A stretch of DNA of 64,000 nt from Robiginitomaculum sp. (GCA_002733605.1 NVWK01000013.1:124001-188000); one strand, 5' to 3'. Counted from the stretch's first letter, positions 1-7,170 are shown. Notes: generated by a model not told the origin, from the sequence alone. Numbers and translations: made by a program.

Positions 1-1020
1 CCCCATGGCCTGTAAAGCTTCATTTATGTTTTTAAAGCCCAGCGCACTGAATGACGCCATATTGACAGCCGCAGCACGACGATCAAACTTTTTCAAGGCC
101 CCATTTGTAAAATCAAACAAGGTCGGTCGCACCGCATGTTCTGCCCCGTCAACAGTCGCAGAATGTAACCGGTTAAGCCGGATCGCAATCGGCACAGCTT
201 TATGGCCACAGCCCCGCCCGTAATTTCCACCCGGCCCGTCTTGAAACAATCCCGCGTCAAACGGCATGCTGTCATAGCCCTCGATCTTCATCAGCACTTT
301 TTTGTCGACATTGATTGTATGGGACGCGAACGGCTTACGATCCACCGCCCCCCCTTTGCGGCCGTTCTCGCGCATCTCTACCGCCACCAGAAACTCAAGT
401 TCACGCGCCGCACTCTCTTTGGCCAGCTCTTTCATCTCCTCACTGTCCGGGTATTCTATCACGGCCGCGTGCGCGCTCATATGTATGCGCCGGTAGAAGA
501 TAAAAATCTTACCGTCCGCGTCCCGGTCATACCAGCTATCAAAACAAGAAACCGCCCGGAACCGGGGCAAGCCCCCATACGGGCCACCTGACCAGCCCAT
601 ACCCGTCCCGTAATTGGCATGCTGGTAAAGCTGCTGATAAAGAGCCTTCTTGAAGGTCACATCCCCGTGCTTAAAAAATTTGTGGGTTTTGTCCCGCGCG
701 AAGTCCAACCATTGCTGTTCTTCATGTGAAACCTTGTCACGGCCCCGCACCTCGGGAATAGCAAATGCGTTCGAGCTCCCAATCAAATACCCGTACAACA
801 TCGCCGGGAAGCGCTCCCCCGCATCGACCGCAGTCGTATCAGTCAAATACTGAGTGAGTAACGATTGCTGGATCTGAAACTTTGCCCCGATGGTTCGCGG
901 CGCACAAAACATTGTGATCAGATCCCAATCGGCCTCGAACGGCATCCGCTTGGCTTTCAGATCCTCCCATTTCGCAAAAATACCTGTAATCAGCGCTTTA
1001 TTGGCTGTATCTTGTTCCAT
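1..1020 (-). CDS. Phage head-to-tail connector (portal) protein, 3' end cut by the window edge
   Basis: This frame is open from an ATG at 1020 down to base 1, about 340 codons, so the C-terminal part is missing. The N-terminus (FAKWEDLKAKRMPFEADWD, then an Ala-Pro-Arg) matches the start of podovirus head-to-tail connecting proteins, where an R-x-x-F/W-x-x-x-W helix is typical. These form the dodecameric portal ring through which DNA is packaged. The start overlaps the stop of the upstream 77-codon gene as TAATG, which indicates translational coupling. The upstream terminase-like gene supports the portal assignment. Family assignment is from pattern only; the phage structural role is fairly secure. 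Confidence 0.8.
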   Translation of the reverse strand, partial: MEQDTANKALITGIFAKWEDLKAKRMPFEADWDLITMFCAPRTIGAKFQIQQSLLTQYLTDTTAVDAGERFPAMLYGYLIGSSNAFAIPEVRGRDKVSHEEQQWLDFARDKTHKFFKHGDVTFKKALYQQLYQHANYGTGMGWSGGPYGGLPRFRAVSCFDSWYDRDADGKIFIFYRRIHMSAHAAVIEYPDSEEMKELAKESAARELEFLVAVEMRENGRKGGAVDRKPFASHTINVDKKVLMKIEGYDSMPFDAGLFQDGPGGNYGRGCGHKAVPIAIRLNRLHSATVDGAEHAVRPTLFDFTNGALKKFDRRAAAVNMASFSALGFKNINEALQAMG

Positions 1021-1253
1021 TACGCCCCTCCCAACACGGTTACACGGGTCGCAGGAGCCTTCAAAGCCCCGCTAGTATTGGCAATGCCAAGCTTACGGGA
1101 CGGTGCACCCGCCAAGACGGTTGATGCTCCACCCTTTTTTGACCGCCTTTTGCGCTCAATCTCGGATGCCCTGCGCGATTCTTCGTCCGATACACTCGGT
1201 GCCTCGGGTAATTTCTCCGGTTCCGGTAGTTTCGGTGTCTTTAAAAAGCCCAT
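1020..1253 (-). CDS. Small phage protein between terminase and portal
   Basis: This is a 77-residue protein with a Pro/Glu-rich N-terminus (KTPKLPEPEKLPEAPSV), a basic charged helix (RRASEIERKRRSKKGG) and an Ala/Gly-rich tail. A strong ribosome binding site, AGGAGG, lies six bases before the ATG at 1253, and the stop overlaps the portal start as TAATG. The composition resembles the short accessory proteins often found just upstream of portal genes in podovirus-like prophages. I recognise no enzymatic motif and its exact role is unknown. Confidence 0.7.
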   Translation of the reverse strand: MGFLKTPKLPEPEKLPEAPSVSDEESRRASEIERKRRSKKGGASTVLAGAPSRKLGIANTSGALKAPATRVTVLGGA

Positions 1254-1262
1254 AAGTCCCTC

Positions 1263-2768
1263 CTATGTGATCAATTCCGGTTGAAAATCACCAATTGCAT
1301 GCTGATATTGATTGGCAGCCGCCATGATCGCCTGCTGAATAATGCCCTGATCGCCGTCCGCACCCATACTCCCGTACTGAAGCCCGTCATGGACGTGCGA
1401 AAACGGGCCTTTATCGGGCCTGTCTTTGTACCCAATGGCATTATCGACCTTGATCCTTTGCAATTTATACCCGGTCAGAAACCCTTCGATCAGACGCGCA
1501 CAAGCCGGATCGACTTGCAGAAGTGTCCGCCCCTGATGCAAGGTACGAAGTTTGCGTTTCACGCTGGATGTGCGAGCATTCAGTGCATTTGAGCTGGCCG
1601 GGAACATGGTGACCCCGGACGCTTTTTGAAAAGCTTCCATCCAAGAACGTTTTTCATCATTTGAGGATTCGCGGCTAAAATTTGCAGGGTCACCGAAACC
1701 GATAACCGGGCATCCGGGAAATCTTGTTTGCAGCTTTATTTTAACCCGAAAGCCGATTTCTTCGGCCGTGTCAAAATCACCAACCGGCGTCACTTCCTCG
1801 TCCAGAACATCGAGGCCACCCCAGTCATTGGCCTGTAAAAACACGATCCCCGCAGATCCCCCACCGTCCACACCTAGCAATATCGGACGACCTTTCTGGT
1901 ATTCAATCCGAGTTTTTGCCACATGAAGCTGACCGTCGAAATCTGCGTAAACCGGTTTGCCATGACGACTATAACCCGGCTTGTTCTCGATCATCCGCTT
2001 TACTTCGTCAGGATCGCCCATATCGAGAGCCGTATTTTTATAATATTCTGGGTCGATCTTGTGCAATACGTCCAAATTTTCTGCCAATGGCGAAAACCCG
2101 GACGGCTGGACAAATAACTTATCACGTGAGCTTGGGTTAATCATCAAACGCTGAAATATCTCATGACTTATGTTAGGCGCATTAAAATCAGTCCATAACG
2201 CTTTATGAACCGGCCCTGTCAAACTGTTTGGATCGGGCCAACGCCCCAACCTTTGGGCAAGCTTTGTCATTGATCCAGGCGGCAACAATGTCCCCTCATA
2301 TAGATAGATTGCCGTGGGCTGAAGCCCACCAATAAACGCATCCAACGCCACCGGATCCCCAATGGCGCGAAATTGCCACCACATGTGGATCTTCCCAACC
2401 GTACGTTCTTCGAAGCGACAGTGATGTTCGGCACGCCCACCTGAACTGCCTTTCCATTCCCCTCGCCATTTCGGGATTACGTCCAAATAGGACGGGATCA
2501 ATTTGTCCCAAACATTGCCATAAGTGTCGGCAATCGCAATTATCTTGCAATGTCGGACACCATCGTGCTTAGATGGAGGTTGTCGCCGACTCACTACTAA
2601 GCCACGCACGATGCTAGCAACTGTTTTACCGCCAGCCACAGGCCCCATAATTCCAGAAACCGGATACTCAGAGTGAATATAGGCGGCAGCCACAGGCCCA
2701 GGGGGAATATATCCCGCAATTAAGCCTGGGCGGGCCTTGGCCTCTTCGGTATCTTCATAACTCGGCAT
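1263..2768 (-). CDS. Phage terminase large subunit (packaging ATPase/nuclease)
   Basis: The protein has 501 residues. A Walker A motif, GPVAGGKT, lies at about residues 42-49 and is followed by an aromatic and basic segment. The C-terminal half contains LGVDGGGSAGIVF, which fits the first acidic strand of the RNase H-like nuclease domain, and later GFGDPANFS and HVHDGLQYG, typical of terminase nucleases. The large terminase cuts concatemeric DNA and drives it into the prohead through the portal. Its ATG overlaps the upstream stop as ATGA at 2768. The stop is 9 bases before the next gene's start, so all of these are one leftward late operon. Confidence 0.85.
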   Translation of the reverse strand: MPSYEDTEEAKARPGLIAGYIPPGPVAAAYIHSEYPVSGIMGPVAGGKTVASIVRGLVVSRRQPPSKHDGVRHCKIIAIADTYGNVWDKLIPSYLDVIPKWRGEWKGSSGGRAEHHCRFEERTVGKIHMWWQFRAIGDPVALDAFIGGLQPTAIYLYEGTLLPPGSMTKLAQRLGRWPDPNSLTGPVHKALWTDFNAPNISHEIFQRLMINPSSRDKLFVQPSGFSPLAENLDVLHKIDPEYYKNTALDMGDPDEVKRMIENKPGYSRHGKPVYADFDGQLHVAKTRIEYQKGRPILLGVDGGGSAGIVFLQANDWGGLDVLDEEVTPVGDFDTAEEIGFRVKIKLQTRFPGCPVIGFGDPANFSRESSNDEKRSWMEAFQKASGVTMFPASSNALNARTSSVKRKLRTLHQGRTLLQVDPACARLIEGFLTGYKLQRIKVDNAIGYKDRPDKGPFSHVHDGLQYGSMGADGDQGIIQQAIMAAANQYQHAIGDFQPELIT

Positions 2769-3037
2769 CAGCCCACACCCCCGACCCCGAGGCCAAGTTT
2801 TTTATTTCGCGATTTTTCAAGACCCCTGTGATGGCCGTACAAAACGACTTTGATCAGTTTTTTAAAAATTGGCATCTTGCCATGCACTTGCCCCTCTATG
2901 TTGCGCGGGCCGGCTTGCTGGCGGGGTATGGGGGTCGGAAAGGCCCCGGGGGGGGTCGAAGATTCGCGGCGCGGCAACTGATTTTTTATCAGTTCGATTG
3001 TTCTGCAAACCATGAATGTTTTCAATAACTTAAGCAT
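2768..3037 (-). CDS. Uncertain 89-codon ORF between small and large terminase-like genes
   Basis: The frame is supported by position: it overlaps the gene upstream by 8 bases and the large terminase downstream by an ATGA junction, leaving no spacer. The product is basic (for example NQLPRRESS and KKLIKVVLYGHHRGLEKSRNKK) and matches nothing I recognise. The coding strand contains a run of eight C residues (2948-2955), encoding part of Thr-Pro-Pro, where slippage could occur. The ribosome binding site is weak. It may be a real small phage gene or the remnant of a longer one. Confidence 0.4.
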   Translation of the reverse strand: MLKLLKTFMVCRTIELIKNQLPRRESSTPPGAFPTPIPRQQAGPRNIEGQVHGKMPIFKKLIKVVLYGHHRGLEKSRNKKLGLGVGGVG

Positions 3038-3590
3038 GTTGTGCGACGCTCTCTTGTGCGACGGCGGGGCCTGCGTTCTGGTAACCTATTGATTTCATTG
3101 CATTTGTTAAAGGGCCTTCAACCTCATCCAGACCGAAGCCCAGCTTGCCCGTCTCAATCGGTGCAGCGCCTAAATTCATGTCGATTGGTTGCCAATTGAT
3201 ACCCGCCACAATGACCGCCTGCGGCTGCCGCTGATGGATGTACTCAAGCGCCTTGGACACACAAGCCAGCCAAAACTTGGCTGCATCCTTCGGCATCAAG
3301 CCCCACGCCGTGCACACTTGCACCGGTGACATGGCCGCAATGTCCATCAAACCCAACAGTGGGTCGCGGTAATGGGCCTTGATGTACTTGGCCAAATCGT
3401 TCGTAGATCGGTTCTTAGAGCCTTTGGGACGCCCTCTTGGCTTCTTCCCAACGATCTTCACCGGCCCTTGACCCGATGAAAGCATATCGAATTGCCCAGT
3501 AAATAGATCAGCATCGAGGTCGCTGGTATCGTCTGGATCATCAATCCCGCCCCAGCCCATATTTTCCCCAGCCTCGTCTCCCGCGCGCAT
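3030..3590 (-). CDS. Putative terminase small subunit, AT-hook containing
   Basis: The central motif KKPRGRPKGSKNRS is an AT-hook-like basic segment, common at the start of phage small terminase proteins. It is followed by a helical region (LAKYIKAHYRDPLLGLMDIAAM) and MSPVQVCTAWGLMPKDAAKFW. Small terminases bind the packaging site and recruit the large subunit, which here lies immediately downstream. I chose the ATG at 3590. The frame stays open to a GTG at 3755, but that extension would start inside the repeat array and its N-terminus does not look coding. A start between the two, such as a TTG, is possible. Confidence 0.6.
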   Translation of the reverse strand: MRAGDEAGENMGWGGIDDPDDTSDLDADLFTGQFDMLSSGQGPVKIVGKKPRGRPKGSKNRSTNDLAKYIKAHYRDPLLGLMDIAAMSPVQVCTAWGLMPKDAAKFWLACVSKALEYIHQRQPQAVIVAGINWQPIDMNLGAAPIETGKLGFGLDEVEGPLTNAMKSIGYQNAGPAVAQESVAQHA

Positions 3591-3744
3591 TTCATCGGAT
3601 TTGCGGCCTTCGTCGTCGTCTGGTGAATATAAGCCCAATTGTTTATTCCCGTGCGCTGCTGAAATTGGCGGCAAATATAGACACAGGTTTGAGGCTTGTT
3701 CGGTTGACCGCACTTTTTCTTGATGGTGAAACTTGTTACAATAT

Positions 3745-4045
3745 CCGGTAACCACGGTAACCGCAAAGTAACCGCATTGGTAACCGTCTAAACCACTGTA
3801 ATATATACCTAAATATACATATATATCTATGGGTTACTGGGTTACCTGCAAATGCACTCGCACATATGCACATATGTACACATGTAGACCCATACGGCAC
3901 GGGTAACCGAACGGCCAAAACAACAACAAAACTCAATGAAAACAACGACTTACAGCGGTTACCTCACGGTTACCCAGTTACCGAACCGGAATAAACGCAA
4001 TGAATACAACCACTTACCAGTTACCAATACCGCAATCCAGTTACC
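3745..4045. repeat. Iteron-like array of GGTAACC/GGTTACC sites around an AT-rich core
   Basis: Twelve copies of a 7-bp word or its close variants are packed into 300 bp. In GGTAACC orientation they start near 3747, 3756, 3767 (AGTAACC variant), 3779 and 3902. In the inverse GGTTACC orientation they lie near 3832 (GGTTACT), 3840, 3957, 3968, 3976, 4019 and 4039 (the last three AGTTACC). The left group is mostly in one orientation and the right group in the other. Between them lie an AT-rich stretch (3797-3830) and CACATATG direct repeats (3861-3876). The layout resembles a replication origin or a multi-site operator. The function is inferred. Confidence 0.75.
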
Positions 4046-4144
4046 CACACCCAGTTTTTACAGGCAAAACCGATTTATAATTCTTATCAGAAATCAAAGG
4101 GTGGGGGAATAAAAAAGATGAAAAACAGCAAAATAAATGTGTTT

Positions 4145-4258
4145 GACGGGTCGGGGTCGGGGGTTTGAAGACATAAGGGCCGCTCACGCGGTCATAATAC
4201 GACCCGTCCCGAGTGCCATTCGAAGCGTCCAGCCTAACGGCCGTACACTCCGGCACTC
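4145..4258. other. Possible structured RNA or cruciform in the 3756-4314 gene-free stretch
   Basis: A perfect 9-bp inverted repeat, GACGGGTCG (4145-4153) with CGACCCGTC (4200-4208), encloses a hairpin, GGCCGC-TCAC-GCGGTC (4178-4193). It is followed at once by a second stem, GAGTGCC (4211-4217) with GGCACTC (4252-4258). No convincing ORF covers this interval. The rest of the gene-free stretch beyond the repeat array (4046-4144 and 4259-4314) shows nothing I recognise. The strand and any transcript are unknown. Confidence 0.4.
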
Positions 4259-4314
4259 TGCCGCCACCATAGCGAATCACATGACAAGCCCGCACATTTA
4301 GTCTACCAAAGCCC

Positions 4315-4620
4315 ATGCATGACGTTTTCATCACATCTCTAAAGTCTCGGATATCCTACCACACCAAAGAGGTCTCCAAGTTCGACGACCCCGACTACAC
4401 CATGTCAAATCTGATCATAAACGGCATGCTGTCCTTCGCAATCGCCGCGCTCTCAAGCGTATTTTTCTTTGAAAACAACGGGTATGGGCAACGCGGCCGC
4501 TGGGTGTTCATCCTTGCGGCCGTCATTATCGGCATGTTCGCCCTCTCCCCGATCCGGCAAGCATGGTCACGCTGGCGCATACGGTCCCTTCAGGCAAAAA
4601 TAGACAGGCTCAAAGAATAA
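4315..4620 (+). CDS. Small membrane protein with two predicted TM helices
   Basis: The product has 101 residues. Two hydrophobic segments (around LIINGMLSFAIAALSSVFFF and WVFILAAVIIGMFAL) are followed by a basic amphipathic tail, RIRSLQAKIDRLKE, that could form a coiled coil. It ends 7 bases before the convergent XRE regulator gene. No clear ribosome binding site precedes the ATG at 4315; a shorter start at 4403 would still include both helices. A holin-like or superinfection-exclusion role is conceivable from size and topology, but I cannot assign one. Confidence 0.5.
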   Translation: MHDVFITSLKSRISYHTKEVSKFDDPDYTMSNLIINGMLSFAIAALSSVFFFENNGYGQRGRWVFILAAVIIGMFALSPIRQAWSRWRIRSLQAKIDRLKE

Positions 4621-4627
4621 ATCTGAG

Positions 4628-4927
4628 TTATGCGCGCAAAATAACGCCAACACCAAAAAGCCGATCCTCATCAACCGGCACAACGCCCGCCGCCGCCAAA
4701 GCGTCACGGATCCCGTTTACGGCCGTATCATCAAGAAACACAATACCGGCTCCCGCCAGGGCGGCCCGCAACTTTTTTGTGGTGCTCTCTTTGCCTACGA
4801 CTAAGCCGCCGGCCGCTTCCCGGGCTTTAATCGCGCCAAGCGACACTCCTGATTGTCGTGCAAGGTCTCGTTGCGTCCAACCCAGCAGCATTCGTGCCGC
4901 CTTGATTTGCTCAATAGTTAAATTCAT
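4628..4927 (-). CDS. XRE-family HTH regulator (99 aa)
   Basis: Residues 1-40 (MNLTIEQIKAARMLLGWTQ, then RDLARQSGVSLGAIKARE) form a classic Cro/CI helix-turn-helix of the type starting ARxLLGWxQxDLA. Proteins of this group usually end with a short LRxALExAGVxFxD segment. Here that segment appears twice (LRAALAGAGIVFLDD and IRDALAAAGVVPVDE), as though the C-terminal module were duplicated. It is divergent from the small-gene cluster at 5064 and shares with it a compact promoter/operator region, which it probably represses. Confidence 0.8.
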   Translation of the reverse strand: MNLTIEQIKAARMLLGWTQRDLARQSGVSLGAIKAREAAGGLVVGKESTTKKLRAALAGAGIVFLDDTAVNGIRDALAAAGVVPVDEDRLFGVGVILRA

Positions 4928-4933
4928 AGCAAC

Positions 4934-4986
4934 TTAATAGACTTTTGGTCTTGACATGTCAAGTTAGTTAATATACTTAAAGTCTA
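4934..4986. promoter_or_regulatory. Divergent overlapping promoters with nested palindromic operators
   Basis: The perfect palindrome CTTGACATGTCAAG (4950-4963) contains a TTGACA -35 box on each strand. On the minus strand it has a 17-bp spacer to TATTAA (4939-4934), serving the XRE gene. On the plus strand a TATACT -10 lies at 4972-4977 with a short 15-bp spacer, serving the genes from 5064. A second inverted repeat, TAGACTTT (4938-4945) with AAAGTCTA (4979-4986), encloses the whole. A dimeric HTH protein bound here would block both promoters. Confidence 0.65.
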
Positions 4987-5063
4987 TGAACGGCTGAAAT
5001 GAGTGCATCAACACTCACCCCAGCCTAACCACATACGGATCAACCAGTTGAAAGGAATCCGCC

Positions 5064-5264
5064 ATGACTATAACCAATATAGGTACGCACAGCCCGTCTG
5101 TCGATACCCAAGCACTCGAAAACATCTACCACCAGTTGGAAGGCCTCATACGCGCCCACAAGCACATCGAGGGTCAGAACGACCGTGCGGCCGCCTTCGC
5201 GCTCAACAACGCCCTGTACCAAGCAAATAAGGAATTAGGCCTTGTTTTAAGAGCGGGGGCATAA
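5064..5264 (+). CDS. Small phage protein, first gene of the rightward cluster
   Basis: This 66-residue protein starts at an ATG preceded by GAAAGGA at good spacing. It is mostly helical and charged (ALENIYHQLEGLIRAHKHIE) with no signal or membrane segment. It ends LVLRAGA, and its stop lies in a GGGGGCATAATCATGA junction that also carries the next gene's start. I do not recognise the family. The promoter at 4951-4977 probably drives it together with the genes to 6446. Confidence 0.65.
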   Translation: MTITNIGTHSPSVDTQALENIYHQLEGLIRAHKHIEGQNDRAAAFALNNALYQANKELGLVLRAGA

Positions 5265-5266
5265 TC

Positions 5267-5593
5267 ATGACAGATTTAGAGATAGCAAACGAAATACTAA
5301 GACAAATCGGCGGCAATAAATTTATCGCCATGACCGGAGCAAAAAATCTGGTCGCTGGCCCGTCTTCCCTATCCTTCAAACTTCCAAACAACTTTGCAAA
5401 AGATGGCATCAATCACGTAGCAATCGCACTAAAACCCAACGATCTATACGATATCGCCTATTCGCGTTTGTGGGGCACAAAATTTGCACCTCTGTACAAT
5501 AGCACCGATCTATATTGCGATATGCTCACAAGCGACTTTACAGCCATAACCGGCCTTGATTGCTCAATGGGCAATCTATTGCGGGGGGCATAA
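5267..5593 (+). CDS. Conserved phage protein (LRQIGGNKFIAMTGAKN type)
   Basis: The 108-residue product begins with IANEILRQIGGNKFIAMTGA, a pattern I know from small proteins found in many phages of diverse bacteria, usually about 100 residues long. These share an N-terminal LGGNKFIxMTGAK segment, a central LPxNFAKxxINxVxIxL strand pair and a Trp-Gly-Thr-Lys motif. All are present here (LPNNFAKDGINHVAIALKP; LWGTKFAPLYN). Their biochemical function is unknown to me. It is two bases downstream of the previous stop and is probably co-translated. Confidence 0.75.
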   Translation: MTDLEIANEILRQIGGNKFIAMTGAKNLVAGPSSLSFKLPNNFAKDGINHVAIALKPNDLYDIAYSRLWGTKFAPLYNSTDLYCDMLTSDFTAITGLDCSMGNLLRGA

Positions 5594-5595
5594 TC

Positions 5596-5856
5596 ATGAG
5601 TACTCATGATTTTACAAAGATCGCAGAACTGACCGCCAACAATGACCACACAATGGCCCGTCACGCACTGGCCACGCAATTTGATTGCGGCAAGTTTATG
5701 CGCATATTTCGCGCCATAGAGGCGATCCGTGACGAGGAAGGCCATTTACCGGAAGAAATGTGGAGCTACCAGCGCTCATGCACACACAGATTGATCCAAT
5801 ACATCGAGACCCGTTGGGACAAAGAAACCGCCCAGCAAGCGATTCAAGCGATTTAA
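5596..5856 (+). CDS. Hypothetical phage protein (86 aa)
   Basis: I chose the ATG at 5596 because it sits in the same GGGGGCATAATCATGA junction used by the preceding gene, directly after the previous stop. The product is acidic to neutral and helical, with GKFMRIFRAIEAIRDEEGHL and a Trp/Tyr-rich centre (EEMWSYQRS). No known domain was recognised. It ends one base before the next start. Confidence 0.6.
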   Translation: MSTHDFTKIAELTANNDHTMARHALATQFDCGKFMRIFRAIEAIRDEEGHLPEEMWSYQRSCTHRLIQYIETRWDKETAQQAIQAI

Positions 5857-5857
5857 C

Positions 5858-6202
5858 ATGGCACTCTGGACAGCACTTAAGTATGGCAAGAAACCGGATG
5901 GTACCACATCCCCATACCCGAAAGACTTCATCACACTCTTGGCGGTGCGCTCTGAAGGCCATGAGACACCGCCAGAGATCGAGGCATTGCTGGAAATCGG
6001 CAAAGTCACGCTAGGATGGTCGGCCGACAAGCCTGTTAAACGCCTACCCCAGTCCAGCCTCGCCAAACTCCGTAAAACCCGACGCAAGAACCAGCTCAAG
6101 AAGAAATTTCCCCTGTTCTGGCAAGATTTTTATAACGCGGAGCTGGCCGCCCGGCCGGACTACTTCAACGGCGTGCGCCCAAATCTCAAAAACCATGAAT
6201 AA
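5858..6202 (+). CDS. Hypothetical basic phage protein (114 aa)
   Basis: The start is the ATG one base after the previous stop (TAACATG). The protein is Lys/Arg-rich near its middle (AKLRKTRRKNQLKKKFPLFW) and contains a GKVTLGWSADKPVKRLP segment. The basic patch suggests nucleic-acid binding, but no family was recognised. It overlaps the following gene by 8 bases, so it belongs to the same transcript. Confidence 0.6.
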   Translation: MALWTALKYGKKPDGTTSPYPKDFITLLAVRSEGHETPPEIEALLEIGKVTLGWSADKPVKRLPQSSLAKLRKTRRKNQLKKKFPLFWQDFYNAELAARPDYFNGVRPNLKNHE

Positions 6203-6446
6203 CGTGCCCCAACACCCCGCCCGGATCACCCCTGAAACCTTTGTGACCATCTCCAAGGCCATGTTCCCAGTGGACACGGCCGTTCGGCTCACAAAAGCAC
6301 TGGGCGCACACAGACAAAGCTATTATTATTGGGCCAAGCACGGCCTGAAAGGGCAAGCAGCAGTCCACTTACGCGACCTCGCGGCCCTACACGTCACAGA
6401 GCTACGCCAACGCGCCCGCATTATAGACCGCTTCACAACGTCCTAA
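6195..6446 (+). CDS. Putative small HTH-like protein, last gene of the rightward cluster
   Basis: This 83-residue protein contains TAVRLTKALGAHRQSYYYWA, which resembles the turn and recognition helix of Cro-type or YdaS-type HTH proteins (ALGxxxxxVxxW). It is followed by HLRDLAALHVTELRQRARII. It begins inside the previous gene and ends convergent to and overlapping the minus-strand gene ending at 6433. The HTH reading is a weak inference. Confidence 0.5.
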   Translation: MNNVPQHPARITPETFVTISKAMFPVDTAVRLTKALGAHRQSYYYWAKHGLKGQAAVHLRDLAALHVTELRQRARIIDRFTTS

Positions 6447-6687
6447 CCCTAATCTGGAAATCCCCGAACCAAACACCGTCCCCGCTGTCCACCATATCCG
6501 GGGGAAATAAATCACAATTAAAGATATATTTGAACGCTTCAAGCTCCCGCTCGCTCTCTAATTCGAGCGCCACCGGCGCACTCAGCCCCGCACGATCAAA
6601 CGCCGCCATGACAGTGCCCAGCGCCGCGTATAAATCCATATAATTAGGTGTATCCTTGCCTCTCATAGGCCGGACGGTATAGAACAT
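6433..6687 (-). CDS. Hypothetical protein (84 aa)
   Basis: The frame is open much further upstream, but that part reads through the neighbouring zinc-ribbon gene in another phase. I therefore start at the ATG at 6687, just below that gene's stop. The product (MFYTVRPMRGKDTPNYMDLY, then an Ala/Glu-rich helix and a DGVWFGDFQIRVRTL end) has no recognised domain. It overlaps the convergent gene by 14 bases. The start is uncertain: no good ribosome binding site is visible, and a TTGACA lies about 15 bases upstream. Confidence 0.45.
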   Translation of the reverse strand: MFYTVRPMRGKDTPNYMDLYAALGTVMAAFDRAGLSAPVALELESERELEAFKYIFNCDLFPPDMVDSGDGVWFGDFQIRVRTL

Positions 6688-6706
6688 AGAGAGAACGTTT
6701 GTCAAG

Positions 6707-7092
6707 GATATTAATGGCCAATTTTGCGTGATACTGTGAGGATGTGCGTACCGGGAACCTTCGGTGTACCCGTAATGCGGCCTGATGCAGAATCGATAAC
6801 TATGCCAGCGGGCGGGTCGATTAACGAGTACACCGGTGCATCGGCATCGGCATCGATCTCTCCTATAATCCCCGTCAACCAAACAATTTCTCCACAATGC
6901 ACGCAGTAGTCCCCCCGCCGCCCATCAGATCTAATGTAGTATTTCCCGTCATACTCATGCTCGCATGTAACTTCCTCTCGCTCATTTTGTGTTTTTGAGG
7001 ACAATTTATTTCTCCTTGATCTTGATGCCGGCGGGGCTGGAAGTCTCCACATTAACACATTTGTTAATGCGGTAAAATGATATTAATGGCCA
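6707..7092. repeat. Pair of 14-bp direct repeats flanking a one-gene cassette
   Basis: GATATTAATGGCCA occurs exactly at 6707-6720 and again at 7079-7092, bracketing the zinc-ribbon gene and its presumed promoter. The left copy covers the gene's stop codon. Near the right copy is the inverted repeat CATTAAC (7050-7056) with GTTAATG (7063-7069), a possible operator. Such flanks suggest insertion or exchange of a moron-like cassette by recombination. Confidence 0.55.
6711..7004 (-). CDS. Zinc-ribbon protein with a putative Ig-like (He_PIG) motif
   Basis: I chose a TTG start at 7004 because AAGGAG lies seven bases upstream; the longer ATG at 7058 overlaps an inverted repeat. After a short lead the protein shows CEHEY and CVHCGEIVW, a four-ligand zinc ribbon. 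The C-terminal half, PAGIVIDSASGRITGTP then GTHILTV, fits the putative Ig domain family He_PIG (PAGLxxDxxTGxIxGTP). This combination in 97 residues is unusual. The gene is bounded by exact 14-bp direct repeats. Confidence 0.6.
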   Translation of the reverse strand: MSSKTQNEREEVTCEHEYDGKYYIRSDGRRGDYCVHCGEIVWLTGIIGEIDADADAPVYSLIDPPAGIVIDSASGRITGTPKVPGTHILTVSRKIGH

Positions 7093-7170
7093 CCTATGCA
7101 ATCTACGCTAGGTTTCCCGCTAAATGTTACATGGCAACAGATACGGGCTTCTTGCACAGGTGACCAAGCC

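Noticed and set aside
4041-4334. A 97-codon minus-strand frame across the gene-free stretch
   Set aside because: It runs through the inverted repeats and ends in the repeat array, has no ribosome binding site, and its product has a composition unlike neighbouring proteins.
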